A program made the translations under genes and the position numbers. Positions 54,830 through 62,529 of a stretch of 64,000 bases of DNA are shown here, one piece after another (position 1 is the first letter of the stretch; each line of letters begins with the position of its first letter). Under the pieces are notes generated by a model that searched no databases, was not told the DNA's origin, and saw only the letters and a program-made list of their open reading frames with translations. Location: contig OZ240207.1 in assembly GCA_965197415.1 (NCBI GenBank), positions 1,116,001 through 1,180,000 of the forward strand, written 5' to 3'. The stretch comes from DAOUJI01 sp965197415 (GTDB lineage: Bacteria; Chloroflexota; Dehalococcoidia; Lucifugimonadales; JAGWBF01).

Positions 54830-55636
54830 CTACCGTCCTTTATACTCCGGGGGCCGCTTCTCAAGGAAGGACGTAGCGGCTTCCAGCCTGTCCTCGGTAT
54901 GGCGCAGCGGCAAGTTCGCGTTCATCTCCCGTTCAATTACGTCCTGCAGGTCAACGTCCAGCTTGTACATAAGCTCTTTGGCGGCCCGTACTGCCAGCGG
55001 CGGATTAGAGGCGATCTCCGACGCCAGAGACATTGCCTCTTCCATCAACCCGTCTTCCGGCACAACGTCATTGACCAGCCCCTTCTCCTTGGCCCACGCC
55101 GCTCCGTACATGCGGCCGGTCAGAGTCATTTCAGCCGCCACTCCGAAACCCACCAACTGCGGCAGAGTGTACGAGGCGGCGGTGTCCGGCATCAGGGAGC
55201 GTTTGATGAAAATAGACGAAAACCGGGATGTCTCCGACGCGATGCGTATGTCGCAGGCAAGGGCCAGCGCCAGGCCAGCTCCCGCAGCCACTCCGTTGAC
55301 TGCGGCTATGGTCGCCTGAGGCAGACTGCGAAGCCGGGGCGCCAGCGCCGTTATGCTCACGGTCCTGGGCGCATGAATCCGGCCCGGAGGAGGCTGCTCT
55401 CCGCCTCCGTCCAATGACGCCCGCTGTTCCACCACGTCGGCCCCGGAACAAAAGCCCCTTCCCGTGCCAGTGACGATGATGGCCCGCACGTCGGGGAACT
55501 GAGCCTCGATGCCGTCCAGGACGACGTGGAACTCCGTGGTCATGGCATGGCTGAGAGCGTTCAGCTTGTCCGGCCGGTTCAAGGTGACTGTGGAGACATG
55601 GTCTACAGTCTCCACGATAAAGAACTCATAGCTCAT
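54830..55636 (-). CDS. Enoyl-CoA hydratase/isomerase family protein
   Basis: Crotonase fold: VTLNRPDKLNALSHAM, the oxyanion-hole motif GRGFCSGADV, and NGVAAGAGLALALACD. The catalytic Glu region carries FIKRSLMPDTAASY. Start ATG 55636 (MSYEFFIV) lies behind GGAGGGCGCCGCA. A longer frame adds 9 residues. It hydrates or isomerises acyl-CoA in the same catabolic set as the thiolase pair but on its own promoter. Confidence 0.93.
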   Translation of the reverse strand: MSYEFFIVETVDHVSTVTLNRPDKLNALSHAMTTEFHVVLDGIEAQFPDVRAIIVTGTGRGFCSGADVVEQRASLDGGGEQPPPGRIHAPRTVSITALAPRLRSLPQATIAAVNGVAAGAGLALALACDIRIASETSRFSSIFIKRSLMPDTAASYTLPQLVGFGVAAEMTLTGRMYGAAWAKEKGLVNDVVPEDGLMEEAMSLASEIASNPPLAVRAAKELMYKLDVDLQDVIEREMNANLPLRHTEDRLEAATSFLEKRPPEYKGR

Positions 55637-55689
55637 TGCGGCGCCCTCCGTAGTGCTGCCCACCAGCTATATTCCCCCAGTCCGCAGGA

Positions 55690-55718
55690 ATGATAGTCCC
55701 GCAGGAAGAGCGGGTCAA
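55690..55718 (-). promoter_or_regulatory. Promoter for enoyl-CoA hydratase
   Basis: On the minus strand TTGACC (55718-55713), a 17-bp spacer and TATCAT (55695-55690), about 53 bp before ATG 55636. Confidence 0.65.
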
Positions 55719-55888
55719 CGCCGCATAGAACAGCCATCCCCCAGTCAAATCGACCACACGACAACTTTGTGTTAGTCTTGGTCACCGGTTCCCCGACTGG
55801 TTAATTTATCGCGATGGGCCCTTTGGGAGCAGATCCCGGAGCAGTTCACTGAATAGAGGGGAACTATTCTCTCGTAGCCTGATGTCAA

Positions 55889-56503
55889 TTGAGTACATGG
55901 AATCAGAGCATCGACGTCGCGATATTATTCATCGTCGTTTTCGCTGCCGCCGCGTGTGGGAGGGCCACTGACACCGAGCCTCCGTCAAGCACCACTGTCA
56001 CCATAGCCGTTGATTCGGAGTGGCAGATCCCACCTGGATTCAACGTCATGCTCCCGGTCGCCTATGGGCGAGTCATCGAGATGCTTAAGAACGACTCGGG
56101 CGCTCCTCCAGACCTACCAGACTTCAGCATGTCAGGAAAGGTGGCAGCCGCAGAGGATGCGGAAAGAGTGCTCATTGCCGCTTATTCGGACGGAGTGTCC
56201 AGCGACGCCCGGCCCACAGGGGTTTTGACGTCTTGGATCGAGCTATTCGGCGGCGCGGAATTCGCCGAGCCCGTGACCTCGGACCGCGGTGGTCTACATC
56301 TGGCAACGTCTCGGGGTCAAGCTCAAGGCCTGGCACAGAGCTCGCCTCAAGGTGTCCTGTTGATAGTCATCTCTGAACCTGATACCCAAAGGGTATGGCG
56401 GCTCATGTGCGCTGTCTCATCGGAGGTAATGAGTGATGAAGTGGTGCGTGTTTGCGAGGAAGTCAGGGACGAGTTTCGCCCCATTCCATTATCGACGCCC
56501 TAG
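55889..56503 (+). CDS. Putative lipoprotein, 204 aa
   Basis: Unrecognised family. The start codon seems to be TTG 55889 because no ATG or GTG precedes the signal (AILFIVVFAAAACGRA), which ends in a lipobox Cys. The mature part is largely soluble with no repeated domain. It is flanked by promoters reading the other way. Modest confidence in the start. Confidence 0.65.
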   Translation: MSTWNQSIDVAILFIVVFAAAACGRATDTEPPSSTTVTIAVDSEWQIPPGFNVMLPVAYGRVIEMLKNDSGAPPDLPDFSMSGKVAAAEDAERVLIAAYSDGVSSDARPTGVLTSWIELFGGAEFAEPVTSDRGGLHLATSRGQAQGLAQSSPQGVLLIVISEPDTQRVWRLMCAVSSEVMSDEVVRVCEEVRDEFRPIPLSTP

Positions 56504-56545
56504 GCCTATTGCCAACTATGGGTAAGTACGAGAACTCAGCGAACC

Positions 56546-56671
56546 CTATTCAAGGATTTGGATAAGAAGGTCGTCGACCTTGTTACTTTCCACGATGGCT
56601 CCAACGAGTTCTGTAAAAACTCTGGCAGGCATCAACAGCCCCGCCATACCTAAAACGAACTCGTAGCTCAT
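56546..56671 (-). CDS. Possible 41-aa small protein, hydratase-start relic
   Basis: A 41-codon frame begins MSYEFVLGMAGLLMPARVFT, the same first five residues as the enoyl-CoA hydratase (MSYEFF). Its GGAGGGCGCCGTTA leader matches that gene's GGAGGGCGCCGCA. Beyond the start it shares nothing with hydratase and is hydrophobic/helical. Either a decayed duplicate or a new small gene that took over a duplicated promoter and start. Confidence 0.4.
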   Translation of the reverse strand: MSYEFVLGMAGLLMPARVFTELVGAIVESNKVDDLLIQILE

Positions 56672-56913
56672 TAACGGCGCCCTCCGTGCTGCTGCGCTTA
56701 TGCCAATTCGTCTGATTCGCCCCTAATTTGATCGAATGATAGCCGTGGAGCAAGAGGGGTCAACGCCACCTATTCGCCAACCCTACCCAAACGATTTACA
56801 ATGAAAACCAAAGCGGTCAGCCCACAGGAAACTATTGCCGAAGCCGTTCTAGGCGGGCCGGCGGGGTACCGCAATGACCCCGTTGAGATGCCCGGTGCGA
56901 TGAAGGAGGGACC
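56672..56913. other. Intergenic between the small ORF and Rieske gene
   Basis: About 240 bp containing the duplicated promoter and the leader of the Rieske gene (GGAGGGACC site). No other gene. Confidence 0.4.
56736..56763 (-). promoter_or_regulatory. Duplicated promoter before the 41-codon ORF
   Basis: On the minus strand TTGACC (56763-56758), a 16-bp spacer and TATCAT (56741-56736). It is a diverged copy of the hydratase promoter region, with ggtcaacgcc and gaatgatag shared. Confidence 0.55.
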
Positions 56914-57234
56914 ATGCCCCAGGAGTTTGTGAAGGCGGCAGAGGTCAGGGACCTAAAACCCGGTCAAATGAAGCTCGTGAGAATCGCAGGCGAGCGGATA
57001 CTGCTATGCAACTATGATGGCCAGCTCTACGCCGTTAACGAAGCATGCACCCACGAAAATGGGATGCTGTCTCGCGGACTGCTGTACGAACACGAGGTCG
57101 CGTGCCCGCTCCACGGGGCAACTTTCGACGTCAGGACTGGCGAGGTCATAACTCCCCCAGCCATGGAAGCGCTCACGGTCTATCCGGTCAAGATAGAGGG
57201 TGACGACATCCTGATAGGGACTCCATCAGAATAG
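56914..57234 (+). CDS. Rieske [2Fe-2S] ferredoxin, 106 aa
   Basis: Cluster ligands are clear: CTHENGMLSRG (CxH) and CPLHGATFD (CxxH). Soluble, without a signal or membrane segment, and the length of a ferredoxin-type Rieske rather than of a terminal oxygenase. It can carry electrons to a dioxygenase or to one of the oxidoreductases of this region. Its partner is not obvious from the neighbours. Confidence 0.95.
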   Translation: MPQEFVKAAEVRDLKPGQMKLVRIAGERILLCNYDGQLYAVNEACTHENGMLSRGLLYEHEVACPLHGATFDVRTGEVITPPAMEALTVYPVKIEGDDILIGTPSE

Positions 57235-57361
57235 AGCTCACCTATCTCTGATCGTCATCTGCCCCGGTCGGAAGTCCCCTTCAGGCTCTCGTCCATAGCC
57301 ACACGGCTAACGAGGGCTATCCACCTCAGATCCAGTCCGTCAGGTCTTGGTCATCTCAGCT

Positions 57362-59092
57362 TTAGGCGCCCTTGCCATAGCGGAGCAGCTCGCCTGACAG
57401 CGCTCCCGTCGGCTCGCCGTCCTCGAAGGTCACCTGACCATTCACCATAATCCAACGATACCCGGATGCCTTCTGAATCCTGCGCCACTCATCTCCGGGC
57501 AGGTCCCTGGCAACCTCAGGGGGCAGCAGCTTCAGGTTTTCCAGGTCGTACACCACCAGGTCCGCTGCGGCGCCCTCGCGGATGGCACCTCGGTCCGTGA
57601 ACCCTCCAAAGAAGGCAGGCAGGTAACTCAACTTATAGTGGGCCTCCTCGAGACTCACCAGCTTCTCGTCCCGCACCATCCAGGCCAGGGCATCTGTGGG
57701 GAAGCTTCCGAAGGTCATGAACTTCACGTGCGCCCCGCCATCGGACAACCCGGGTATCACGTGGGGGTCGTTCATTATCTCCGCTGTGTATTCAGAATTG
57801 TCACGGTCCCCTGCGGCATGGAACTCAGTCTGAAGATCGTCGGCCACCACCAAGTCCAACAATGCGTCGATGAGGTGCTTGCCTTCCATCTGTGCAATCT
57901 GTGGGACCGACCGCCCAATGTAGTCCGCAAACTTCTGATCGCCCACTTTCTGGACGACCAAACCCGCCACAGACCCACGCTGGACAGCTCCGTGAGGTCG
58001 TCCGCCCGAGTCCCAATCCTCACGCAGTCTCCTCCTGTGTTCTGGGTCCTGCATCTTCTCTTTACGCTCGGCCGGCGTCCCCAGGGTCACATCTCGCCAT
58101 GCGGCGCTCCCGTCGAACAGGTTCCAGTCCTCAAACGTCAGGTCGAAGCCGCCACGGGTGGTCATCCCTTGGCCATACACTCTGAGGCCCCTGCGGGCAC
58201 AGTCCGCCAGCCAGTCAAGCCTCTGCCGGTGTATGCCGGGATCAGACACATTGGGCATTACCACCTGGTAAATGATTGGCCGGCCGCTTACCTCGGCCAC
58301 TTCCTCGAAGAGGCTCAGGGTAAGCTCCGGTATGGGCTCGCGCCCTTCGGTCGGCTCCCGGTAAGTCAACTCGATGTAGCCCTCATCCCGCTCGCCCAAG
58401 ACCTGGGCGAAGGCGAGGATCTCCTCACGGCTCATCATGTCGGTAATCATCGGAGTCCCGTCGTAGTCTCGCTGGTTGGAGTCCGGCCCCGAGACCTGGG
58501 CGCTCCAGCCGCAGGCCCCAGCGTCCATTCCCTCGTGCACCAGTCTGCACATCTCCTTCAACTCCGCCTGTGTGGGCCGCCTCTTCTTGGCTTCGTCCCA
58601 TCCCATGACCCAGCCATAAAGGGGCGTCAGCGGCACATAGCTCAGGAGATTCACTCCCTTGGGGATCCGGTCCAAGCTGTCCAGGAACTCAGGGAACGTC
58701 ACCCAATCCCACAACATCCCCTCTTGCATAGCCTTAAGGGGTATCGCCTCGTTGCGAGTGAGAGAAAGCATCGCCCTGTCCCGATGCTCGGGTTCACACG
58801 GAGCGAATCCGAAGCCACAGTTGCCGATGGCCACGGAGGTAACTCCGTGCCAGCCGGATAGGGTGCAGTAGGGGTCCCACTGGACCTGAGCGTCGTAGTG
58901 GGTGTGAAGGTCTACAAAACCGGGCGCGACAATTAGGCCTGAAGCGTCCAGGACCTTGGCGGCGCCGGCTGCCTTCAGTCCGCCTATCTTGGCGATCTTT
59001 CCGTTCTTGATGGCCAGGTCACTTCTATAACGAGGCGCCCTGGTCCCGTCAACAACCATGCCTCCCTTGATGATAATGTCATATTCTGGCAT
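57362..59092 (-). CDS. N-acyl-D-amino-acid deacylase-like amidohydrolase (Amidohydro_3)
   Basis: Start ATG 59092 (MPEYDIIIKGG) lies behind AAAGGAG. A longer frame adds 25 residues without homology. Motifs: LIVAPGFVDLHTHYDAQVQWDP (metal HxH), GVTSVAIGNCGFGFAPC, and VIPGLSDGGAHVKFMTFGSFPT near the C-terminus with the metal-binding Asp. DAN/D-aminoacylase group, which hydrolyses N-acyl D-amino acids or dihydropyrimidine-like rings. Cytoplasmic. Confidence 0.92.
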   Translation of the reverse strand: MPEYDIIIKGGMVVDGTRAPRYRSDLAIKNGKIAKIGGLKAAGAAKVLDASGLIVAPGFVDLHTHYDAQVQWDPYCTLSGWHGVTSVAIGNCGFGFAPCEPEHRDRAMLSLTRNEAIPLKAMQEGMLWDWVTFPEFLDSLDRIPKGVNLLSYVPLTPLYGWVMGWDEAKKRRPTQAELKEMCRLVHEGMDAGACGWSAQVSGPDSNQRDYDGTPMITDMMSREEILAFAQVLGERDEGYIELTYREPTEGREPIPELTLSLFEEVAEVSGRPIIYQVVMPNVSDPGIHRQRLDWLADCARRGLRVYGQGMTTRGGFDLTFEDWNLFDGSAAWRDVTLGTPAERKEKMQDPEHRRRLREDWDSGGRPHGAVQRGSVAGLVVQKVGDQKFADYIGRSVPQIAQMEGKHLIDALLDLVVADDLQTEFHAAGDRDNSEYTAEIMNDPHVIPGLSDGGAHVKFMTFGSFPTDALAWMVRDEKLVSLEEAHYKLSYLPAFFGGFTDRGAIREGAAADLVVYDLENLKLLPPEVARDLPGDEWRRIQKASGYRWIMVNGQVTFEDGEPTGALSGELLRYGKGA

Positions 59093-59166
59093 GTGGCTCC
59101 TTTCTCCGTTCTCGTACACCCTCAAACCGATTTTTGCCTTTGGATAGATGGAAGAAGAACACTTCA

Positions 59167-59195
59167 ATAATCTTATCTAATTGGGTTTATGTCAA
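59167..59195 (-). promoter_or_regulatory. Promoter for the deacylase-like gene
   Basis: On the minus strand TTGACA (59195-59190), a 17-bp spacer and GATTAT (59172-59167), about 75 bp before ATG 59092. Confidence 0.6.
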
Positions 59196-59347
59196 TAGAC
59201 TCTTCACATACACCCGTATTTCGTAAGATTCGTTGTCGAGAGAAGGGCTATTCTCAAGCGCACGTTGAGGTAAACCTGACTCCGCCCGCTTATCACCCTC
59301 GCCTTTCGGAGCGTCCCATTCGAATCCCCAGCCTGCCACAACCCACG

Positions 59348-59377
59348 TTGACACTGGGCAAGGTGTATTACTACACT
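59348..59377 (+). promoter_or_regulatory. Promoter for the rhodanese gene
   Basis: TTGACA (59348-59353), an 18-bp spacer and TACACT (59372-59377), 38 bp before ATG 59416. Confidence 0.65.
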
Positions 59378-59415
59378 TGCGTTAGCCAAATCAGGACTAC
59401 TACCAAGGAGACTCT

Positions 59416-59796
59416 ATGTCCGCTGGGCGAGAAATGGTCAGGAAGGCGCAGGCAGAGATGCCCAGCGCCTCCGCCCGAGAAGTCCACGCAGCCCGTGAAA
59501 ACGGGGAGGACATCGTGGTCCTCGACGTCAGGGAAAAGGACGAGTGGGAGGCTTACCACATCCCTGGCGCCGTCAACCTGACCCGCGGACGGCTGGAAGG
59601 GTACGCCGAGGAACGGCTGCCCGACAAGAACGCCCGCATCGTCTGCCATTGAGGGGGCGCGGGCCGATCTTCGCTGGCAGCGAAGACACTCAGGGAGATG
59701 GGGTACACCGACGTAAGCTACATGACCGAAGGCATCATCGGCTGGAAGGAAATGGGCTTGCCCATAGAGCGGTCTGAGGAGAACGATGACAACTGA
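59416..59796 (+). CDS. Rhodanese-family sulfurtransferase with in-frame TGA at the catalytic Cys (probable selenoprotein)
   Basis: ATG 59416 follows AAGGAG. The rhodanese fold is visible from residue 20: VVLDVREKDEWEAYHIPGAV, then ARIVCH. A TGA at 59650-59652 (residue 79) stands in the place of the catalytic Cys of the VxxCGGGGRS loop. The frame then continues without break as GGAGRSSLAAKTLREMGYTD and WKEMGLPIE, a normal rhodanese C-terminus, to a stop at 59794. A hairpin (59668-59686) with a G-containing loop follows the TGA at the SECIS distance. The true stop overlaps the next ATG by 11 bp. If decoded as Sec it is a full-length 126-aa selenoenzyme with a CxU motif. Otherwise the gene is a truncated pseudogene. 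Confidence 0.75.
59668..59686 (+). promoter_or_regulatory. Candidate bacterial SECIS hairpin
   Basis: TCTTCGC (59668-59674), loop TGGCA, GCGAAGA (59680-59686): a perfect 7-bp stem that can add a T-A pair to leave loop GGC. The loop G lies about 24 nt after the in-frame TGA, inside the window for bacterial SECIS elements, and among the first bases of the loop as required. It lies within the coding sequence, as bacterial SECIS elements do. Confidence 0.6.
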
Positions 59797-60073
59797 AGCT
59801 GAGAGGGTCACGAGACTCGAAACGGTTTATGAACAAGTAGACAGACGCCTGGACAGCATAGACGGGCGCTTGGACACCATGGATAGACGTTTGGACTCGG
59901 TGGACGGACGCTTGGATGCCATGGACAGACGTTTCGATGGCATGGACAGACGATTCGACGGCATCGACAGACGTTTGGAAGGCATGGAAAACCGGATCAC
60001 TATGCTCATGGTCGCATCGTTTGCGGGTTGGGCCGTGATAGCCGGAGCAATCATCGGGGCAGGCTTCATATAA
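59786..60073 (+). CDS. Small coiled-coil membrane protein, 95 aa
   Basis: Residues about 8-65 are an almost perfect heptad coiled coil made of repeats of RxLDxxDGRLDxMDRR (e.g. RRLDSIDGRLDTMDRR). A single C-terminal transmembrane segment follows (MVASFAGWAVIAGAIIGAGF). The DNA of the repeats is similarly repetitive. Its start overlaps the rhodanese stop. It is likely a tail-anchored protein of unknown use; such DUF1640-like coiled coils also occur on phage and plasmid elements. Confidence 0.8.
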   Translation: MTTEAERVTRLETVYEQVDRRLDSIDGRLDTMDRRLDSVDGRLDAMDRRFDGMDRRFDGIDRRLEGMENRITMLMVASFAGWAVIAGAIIGAGFI

Positions 60074-60115
60074 ACGGCGCCCCCGCTGGATTCTACACAT
60101 ACAACAGGAGGAGTG

Positions 60116-62416
60116 ATGACCACGACAGCTGACAAGAAACCCGAAAGCGAATACAAAGTCGTAGGGACCAGACCCATCCGCCACGACGGCGTGGACAAGG
60201 TGACGGGCAACGCACGCTACGGCGCCGACATCAACCTGCCGGGGATGCTCCATGCCAAAGTCCTGCGCAGTCCCCACGGCCACGCCCGCATCAAGTCCAT
60301 CGACACCAGCAAGGCGGAAGCGCACCCCGGAGTCCGGGCCGTTTGCACCGCCGCCGACTTCCCCATCATCGAAGACAAGGTAATCGACTTTGCGGAACTG
60401 CAAGGCAATCCCCGCATGATGGCAGAAAACGTCCTGGCCCACGATAAAGCGCTGTACAAAGGACACGCCATCGCCGCCGTCGCTGCCGCCAGCCCCCACG
60501 AGGCCGAGGAAGCGTTGGGTCTCATAGAGGTCGAATACGAGGTCCTGAAGCCCGTTCTGAGCATCAATCAGGCCCTGGCCGACGACGCGCCCCTTCTCCA
60601 TGATGACATGACCACCCGTTTCCGGGTGGACCGGTTTGGCCGCGGCGACGACACCGGCACGAAGAGCAACTTGGCCGGACACCTCCAGTTCGTCCGGGGA
60701 GAGCCGGAACAGGGCTTCAAAGAGGCCGATCTAATTGTGGAGCGGGAGCTGGAAACCCAGACCGTCCACCAGGGCTACATCGAACCCCACACCTCAACGG
60801 CGTCCTGGTCCTCCGACGGCCAGATAACCGTCTGGACGTCCACTCAAGGAACCTTCGCCATACGTTCTCTGACCGCCGCCATCCTCGCTGTTCCTGAGTC
60901 CACGGTGAAGGTCATCCCTATGGAAATCGGTGGAGGGTTCGGCGCCAAGCTGGTGGCCTACCTGGATCCGGTGGCTGTAATTCTGTCCCGGAAAAGCGGC
61001 AAGCCCGTCAAGATGGTCATGAGCCGCTCGGAGGTCTTCGAGGGTTCCGGGCCCACCTCCGCTTCCCGTATGCGCTGCAAGATAGGCGTCACCAAGTCCG
61101 GCAAGATAACCGCCGGAGAGCTGGACCTGTACTTCGAGTCCGGCGCTTTCCCCGGTTCGCCCGTGGGAGGCGGCGCCCTGACCGGCCTGGGTCCCTACAA
61201 GATGGACCACCTGGTGGTGAACGGCTATGACGTTGTGGTCAACAAGCAGAAGGTCCAGGCCTACCGCGCGCCCGGCCAGCCCCAAGCCGCTTTCGCCGTG
61301 GAAATCGTCATGGACGAAATCGCCGAAAAGCTGGGTGTGGACTCCATGGAGCTGCGGCTGAAGAACACCGTGGTCGAGGGAGACCGGATGCCCAACAACG
61401 TGCCTCACCCGCGAATTGGATGCAAAGAGGTGATGGAGGCTATGATAGCCCATCCCCACTACTCCGCTCCGTTGGAGGGGCCCAACCAGGGCAGAGGCAT
61501 CGCTTTCGGACACAGGTTCAACAGCGGCAACGCGTCCTCCGCGACCATCCACGTCAACAACAACGGCACCATCAACTTGGTGACTGGAGCGGTGGACATA
61601 GGCGGAAGCCGCGCAGCCATGGCCATGCAGGCCGCCGAGGTGCTGGGAATAATGGCCGAAGACGTTCAGCCCACGATCGTGGACACCAACTCCATTGCCT
61701 TCACCGAACCCACAGGCGGCAGCCACACCACCTTCGACACCGGTCTAGCCACCATCCGCACAGCGGAAGACGTGATAAGTCAGATGGCGTCCCGCGCCGC
61801 CCTGGTATGGGAGGTCCAGCCCGAAGACGTGGAGTTCAAGGACGGCGTTTTCACCTGCGTCAAGAACCCCAACGACACCTTCACCTTCAAGCAACTTTCC
61901 GGACAGCTGATGCGCACCGGAGGCCCCATCACGGCCTCTGCTTCCGCCACGTCCACCGGCGTTGGGTCGACCTTTGGCGGAAACATAGTCGACGTGGAGG
62001 TCGATCCGGAGACGGGCAAGATAGACATCCTCCGGTTCACCGCCTTCTGCGACGCCGGAACGTCGATCCACCCCAGCTACGTGGAAGGGCAGGTGCAGGG
62101 AGGCACAGTCCAAGGCATCGGCTGGGCGCTGAATGAGGAATACGTCTACAACGAGGACGGGGCCATGTCCAACTCCAGTTTCCTGGACTACCGGATGCCC
62201 ACGACCCTGGACGTGCCCATGATTGACGCCGAGATAGTGGAAGTGCCCAACCCCAGGCACCCTTATGGGATACGCGGCGTGGGCGAGATACCCATAATAC
62301 CCCCATTGCCCGCCCTGGCGTTGGCAGTGAAGAATGCCATTGGAACCCCCATATACAGGCTGCCCATCTCTCCAGGCGCCGTCTTGGATGCGCTGGAAAA
62401 GAAGGAGAACGGCTAA
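60116..62416 (+). CDS. Xanthine dehydrogenase/CODH-type molybdopterin-binding subunit
   Basis: Large subunit of the molybdenum hydroxylase family. The Ald_Xan_dh_C domain begins VGTRPIRHDGVDKVTGNARYGADI. VHQGYIEPHTSTASW, GGGFGAK and YRAPGQPQAAFA are typical Moco contacts. The catalytic Glu is in the C-terminal GIRGVGEIP. Start ATG 60116 behind AGGAGGAG. No FAD or [2Fe-2S] subunit gene lies nearby, so partners must be elsewhere. It hydroxylates an unknown aldehyde, purine or aromatic substrate. Confidence 0.94.
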   Translation: MTTTADKKPESEYKVVGTRPIRHDGVDKVTGNARYGADINLPGMLHAKVLRSPHGHARIKSIDTSKAEAHPGVRAVCTAADFPIIEDKVIDFAELQGNPRMMAENVLAHDKALYKGHAIAAVAAASPHEAEEALGLIEVEYEVLKPVLSINQALADDAPLLHDDMTTRFRVDRFGRGDDTGTKSNLAGHLQFVRGEPEQGFKEADLIVERELETQTVHQGYIEPHTSTASWSSDGQITVWTSTQGTFAIRSLTAAILAVPESTVKVIPMEIGGGFGAKLVAYLDPVAVILSRKSGKPVKMVMSRSEVFEGSGPTSASRMRCKIGVTKSGKITAGELDLYFESGAFPGSPVGGGALTGLGPYKMDHLVVNGYDVVVNKQKVQAYRAPGQPQAAFAVEIVMDEIAEKLGVDSMELRLKNTVVEGDRMPNNVPHPRIGCKEVMEAMIAHPHYSAPLEGPNQGRGIAFGHRFNSGNASSATIHVNNNGTINLVTGAVDIGGSRAAMAMQAAEVLGIMAEDVQPTIVDTNSIAFTEPTGGSHTTFDTGLATIRTAEDVISQMASRAALVWEVQPEDVEFKDGVFTCVKNPNDTFTFKQLSGQLMRTGGPITASASATSTGVGSTFGGNIVDVEVDPETGKIDILRFTAFCDAGTSIHPSYVEGQVQGGTVQGIGWALNEEYVYNEDGAMSNSSFLDYRMPTTLDVPMIDAEIVEVPNPRHPYGIRGVGEIPIIPPLPALALAVKNAIGTPIYRLPISPGAVLDALEKKENG

Positions 62417-62503
62417 CCCCTCACCCCAACAGTGTCCCGGGAGAGAGGGAGCTAAACCGCTCTACTCTCCCCTCTCCCTAGGGAGAGGGGCCGGGGGTGA
62501 GGG
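62417..62503. repeat. REP-like nested inverted repeat
   Basis: A perfect 22-bp palindrome of CCCCTCTCCCT and its complement lies at 62469-62490. It sits inside an outer inverted repeat CCTCACCCC (about 62419) / GGGGTGAGG (about 62494). Such CCCTCTCCC-type intergenic palindromes are dispersed in many bacterial genomes. It separates the Mo-hydroxylase stop from the next gene and could terminate transcription or stabilise mRNA. Confidence 0.65.
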
Positions 62504-62529
62504 CCGTCCCCGTCATTTTGGAGGAATGT

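Noticed and set aside
59416..59652. Rhodanese as a simple 78-aa truncated gene
   Set aside because: The C-terminal half follows in the same frame, unmutated, and stops only at the next gene start, so read-through as Sec fits better.
59735..61726. Long antisense frames opposite the coiled-coil and Mo-hydroxylase genes
   Set aside because: Shadows of strong sense genes with clear motifs.
60794..61726. 310-aa antisense frame
   Set aside because: His/Gly/Val-rich and opposite the molybdenum hydroxylase core.
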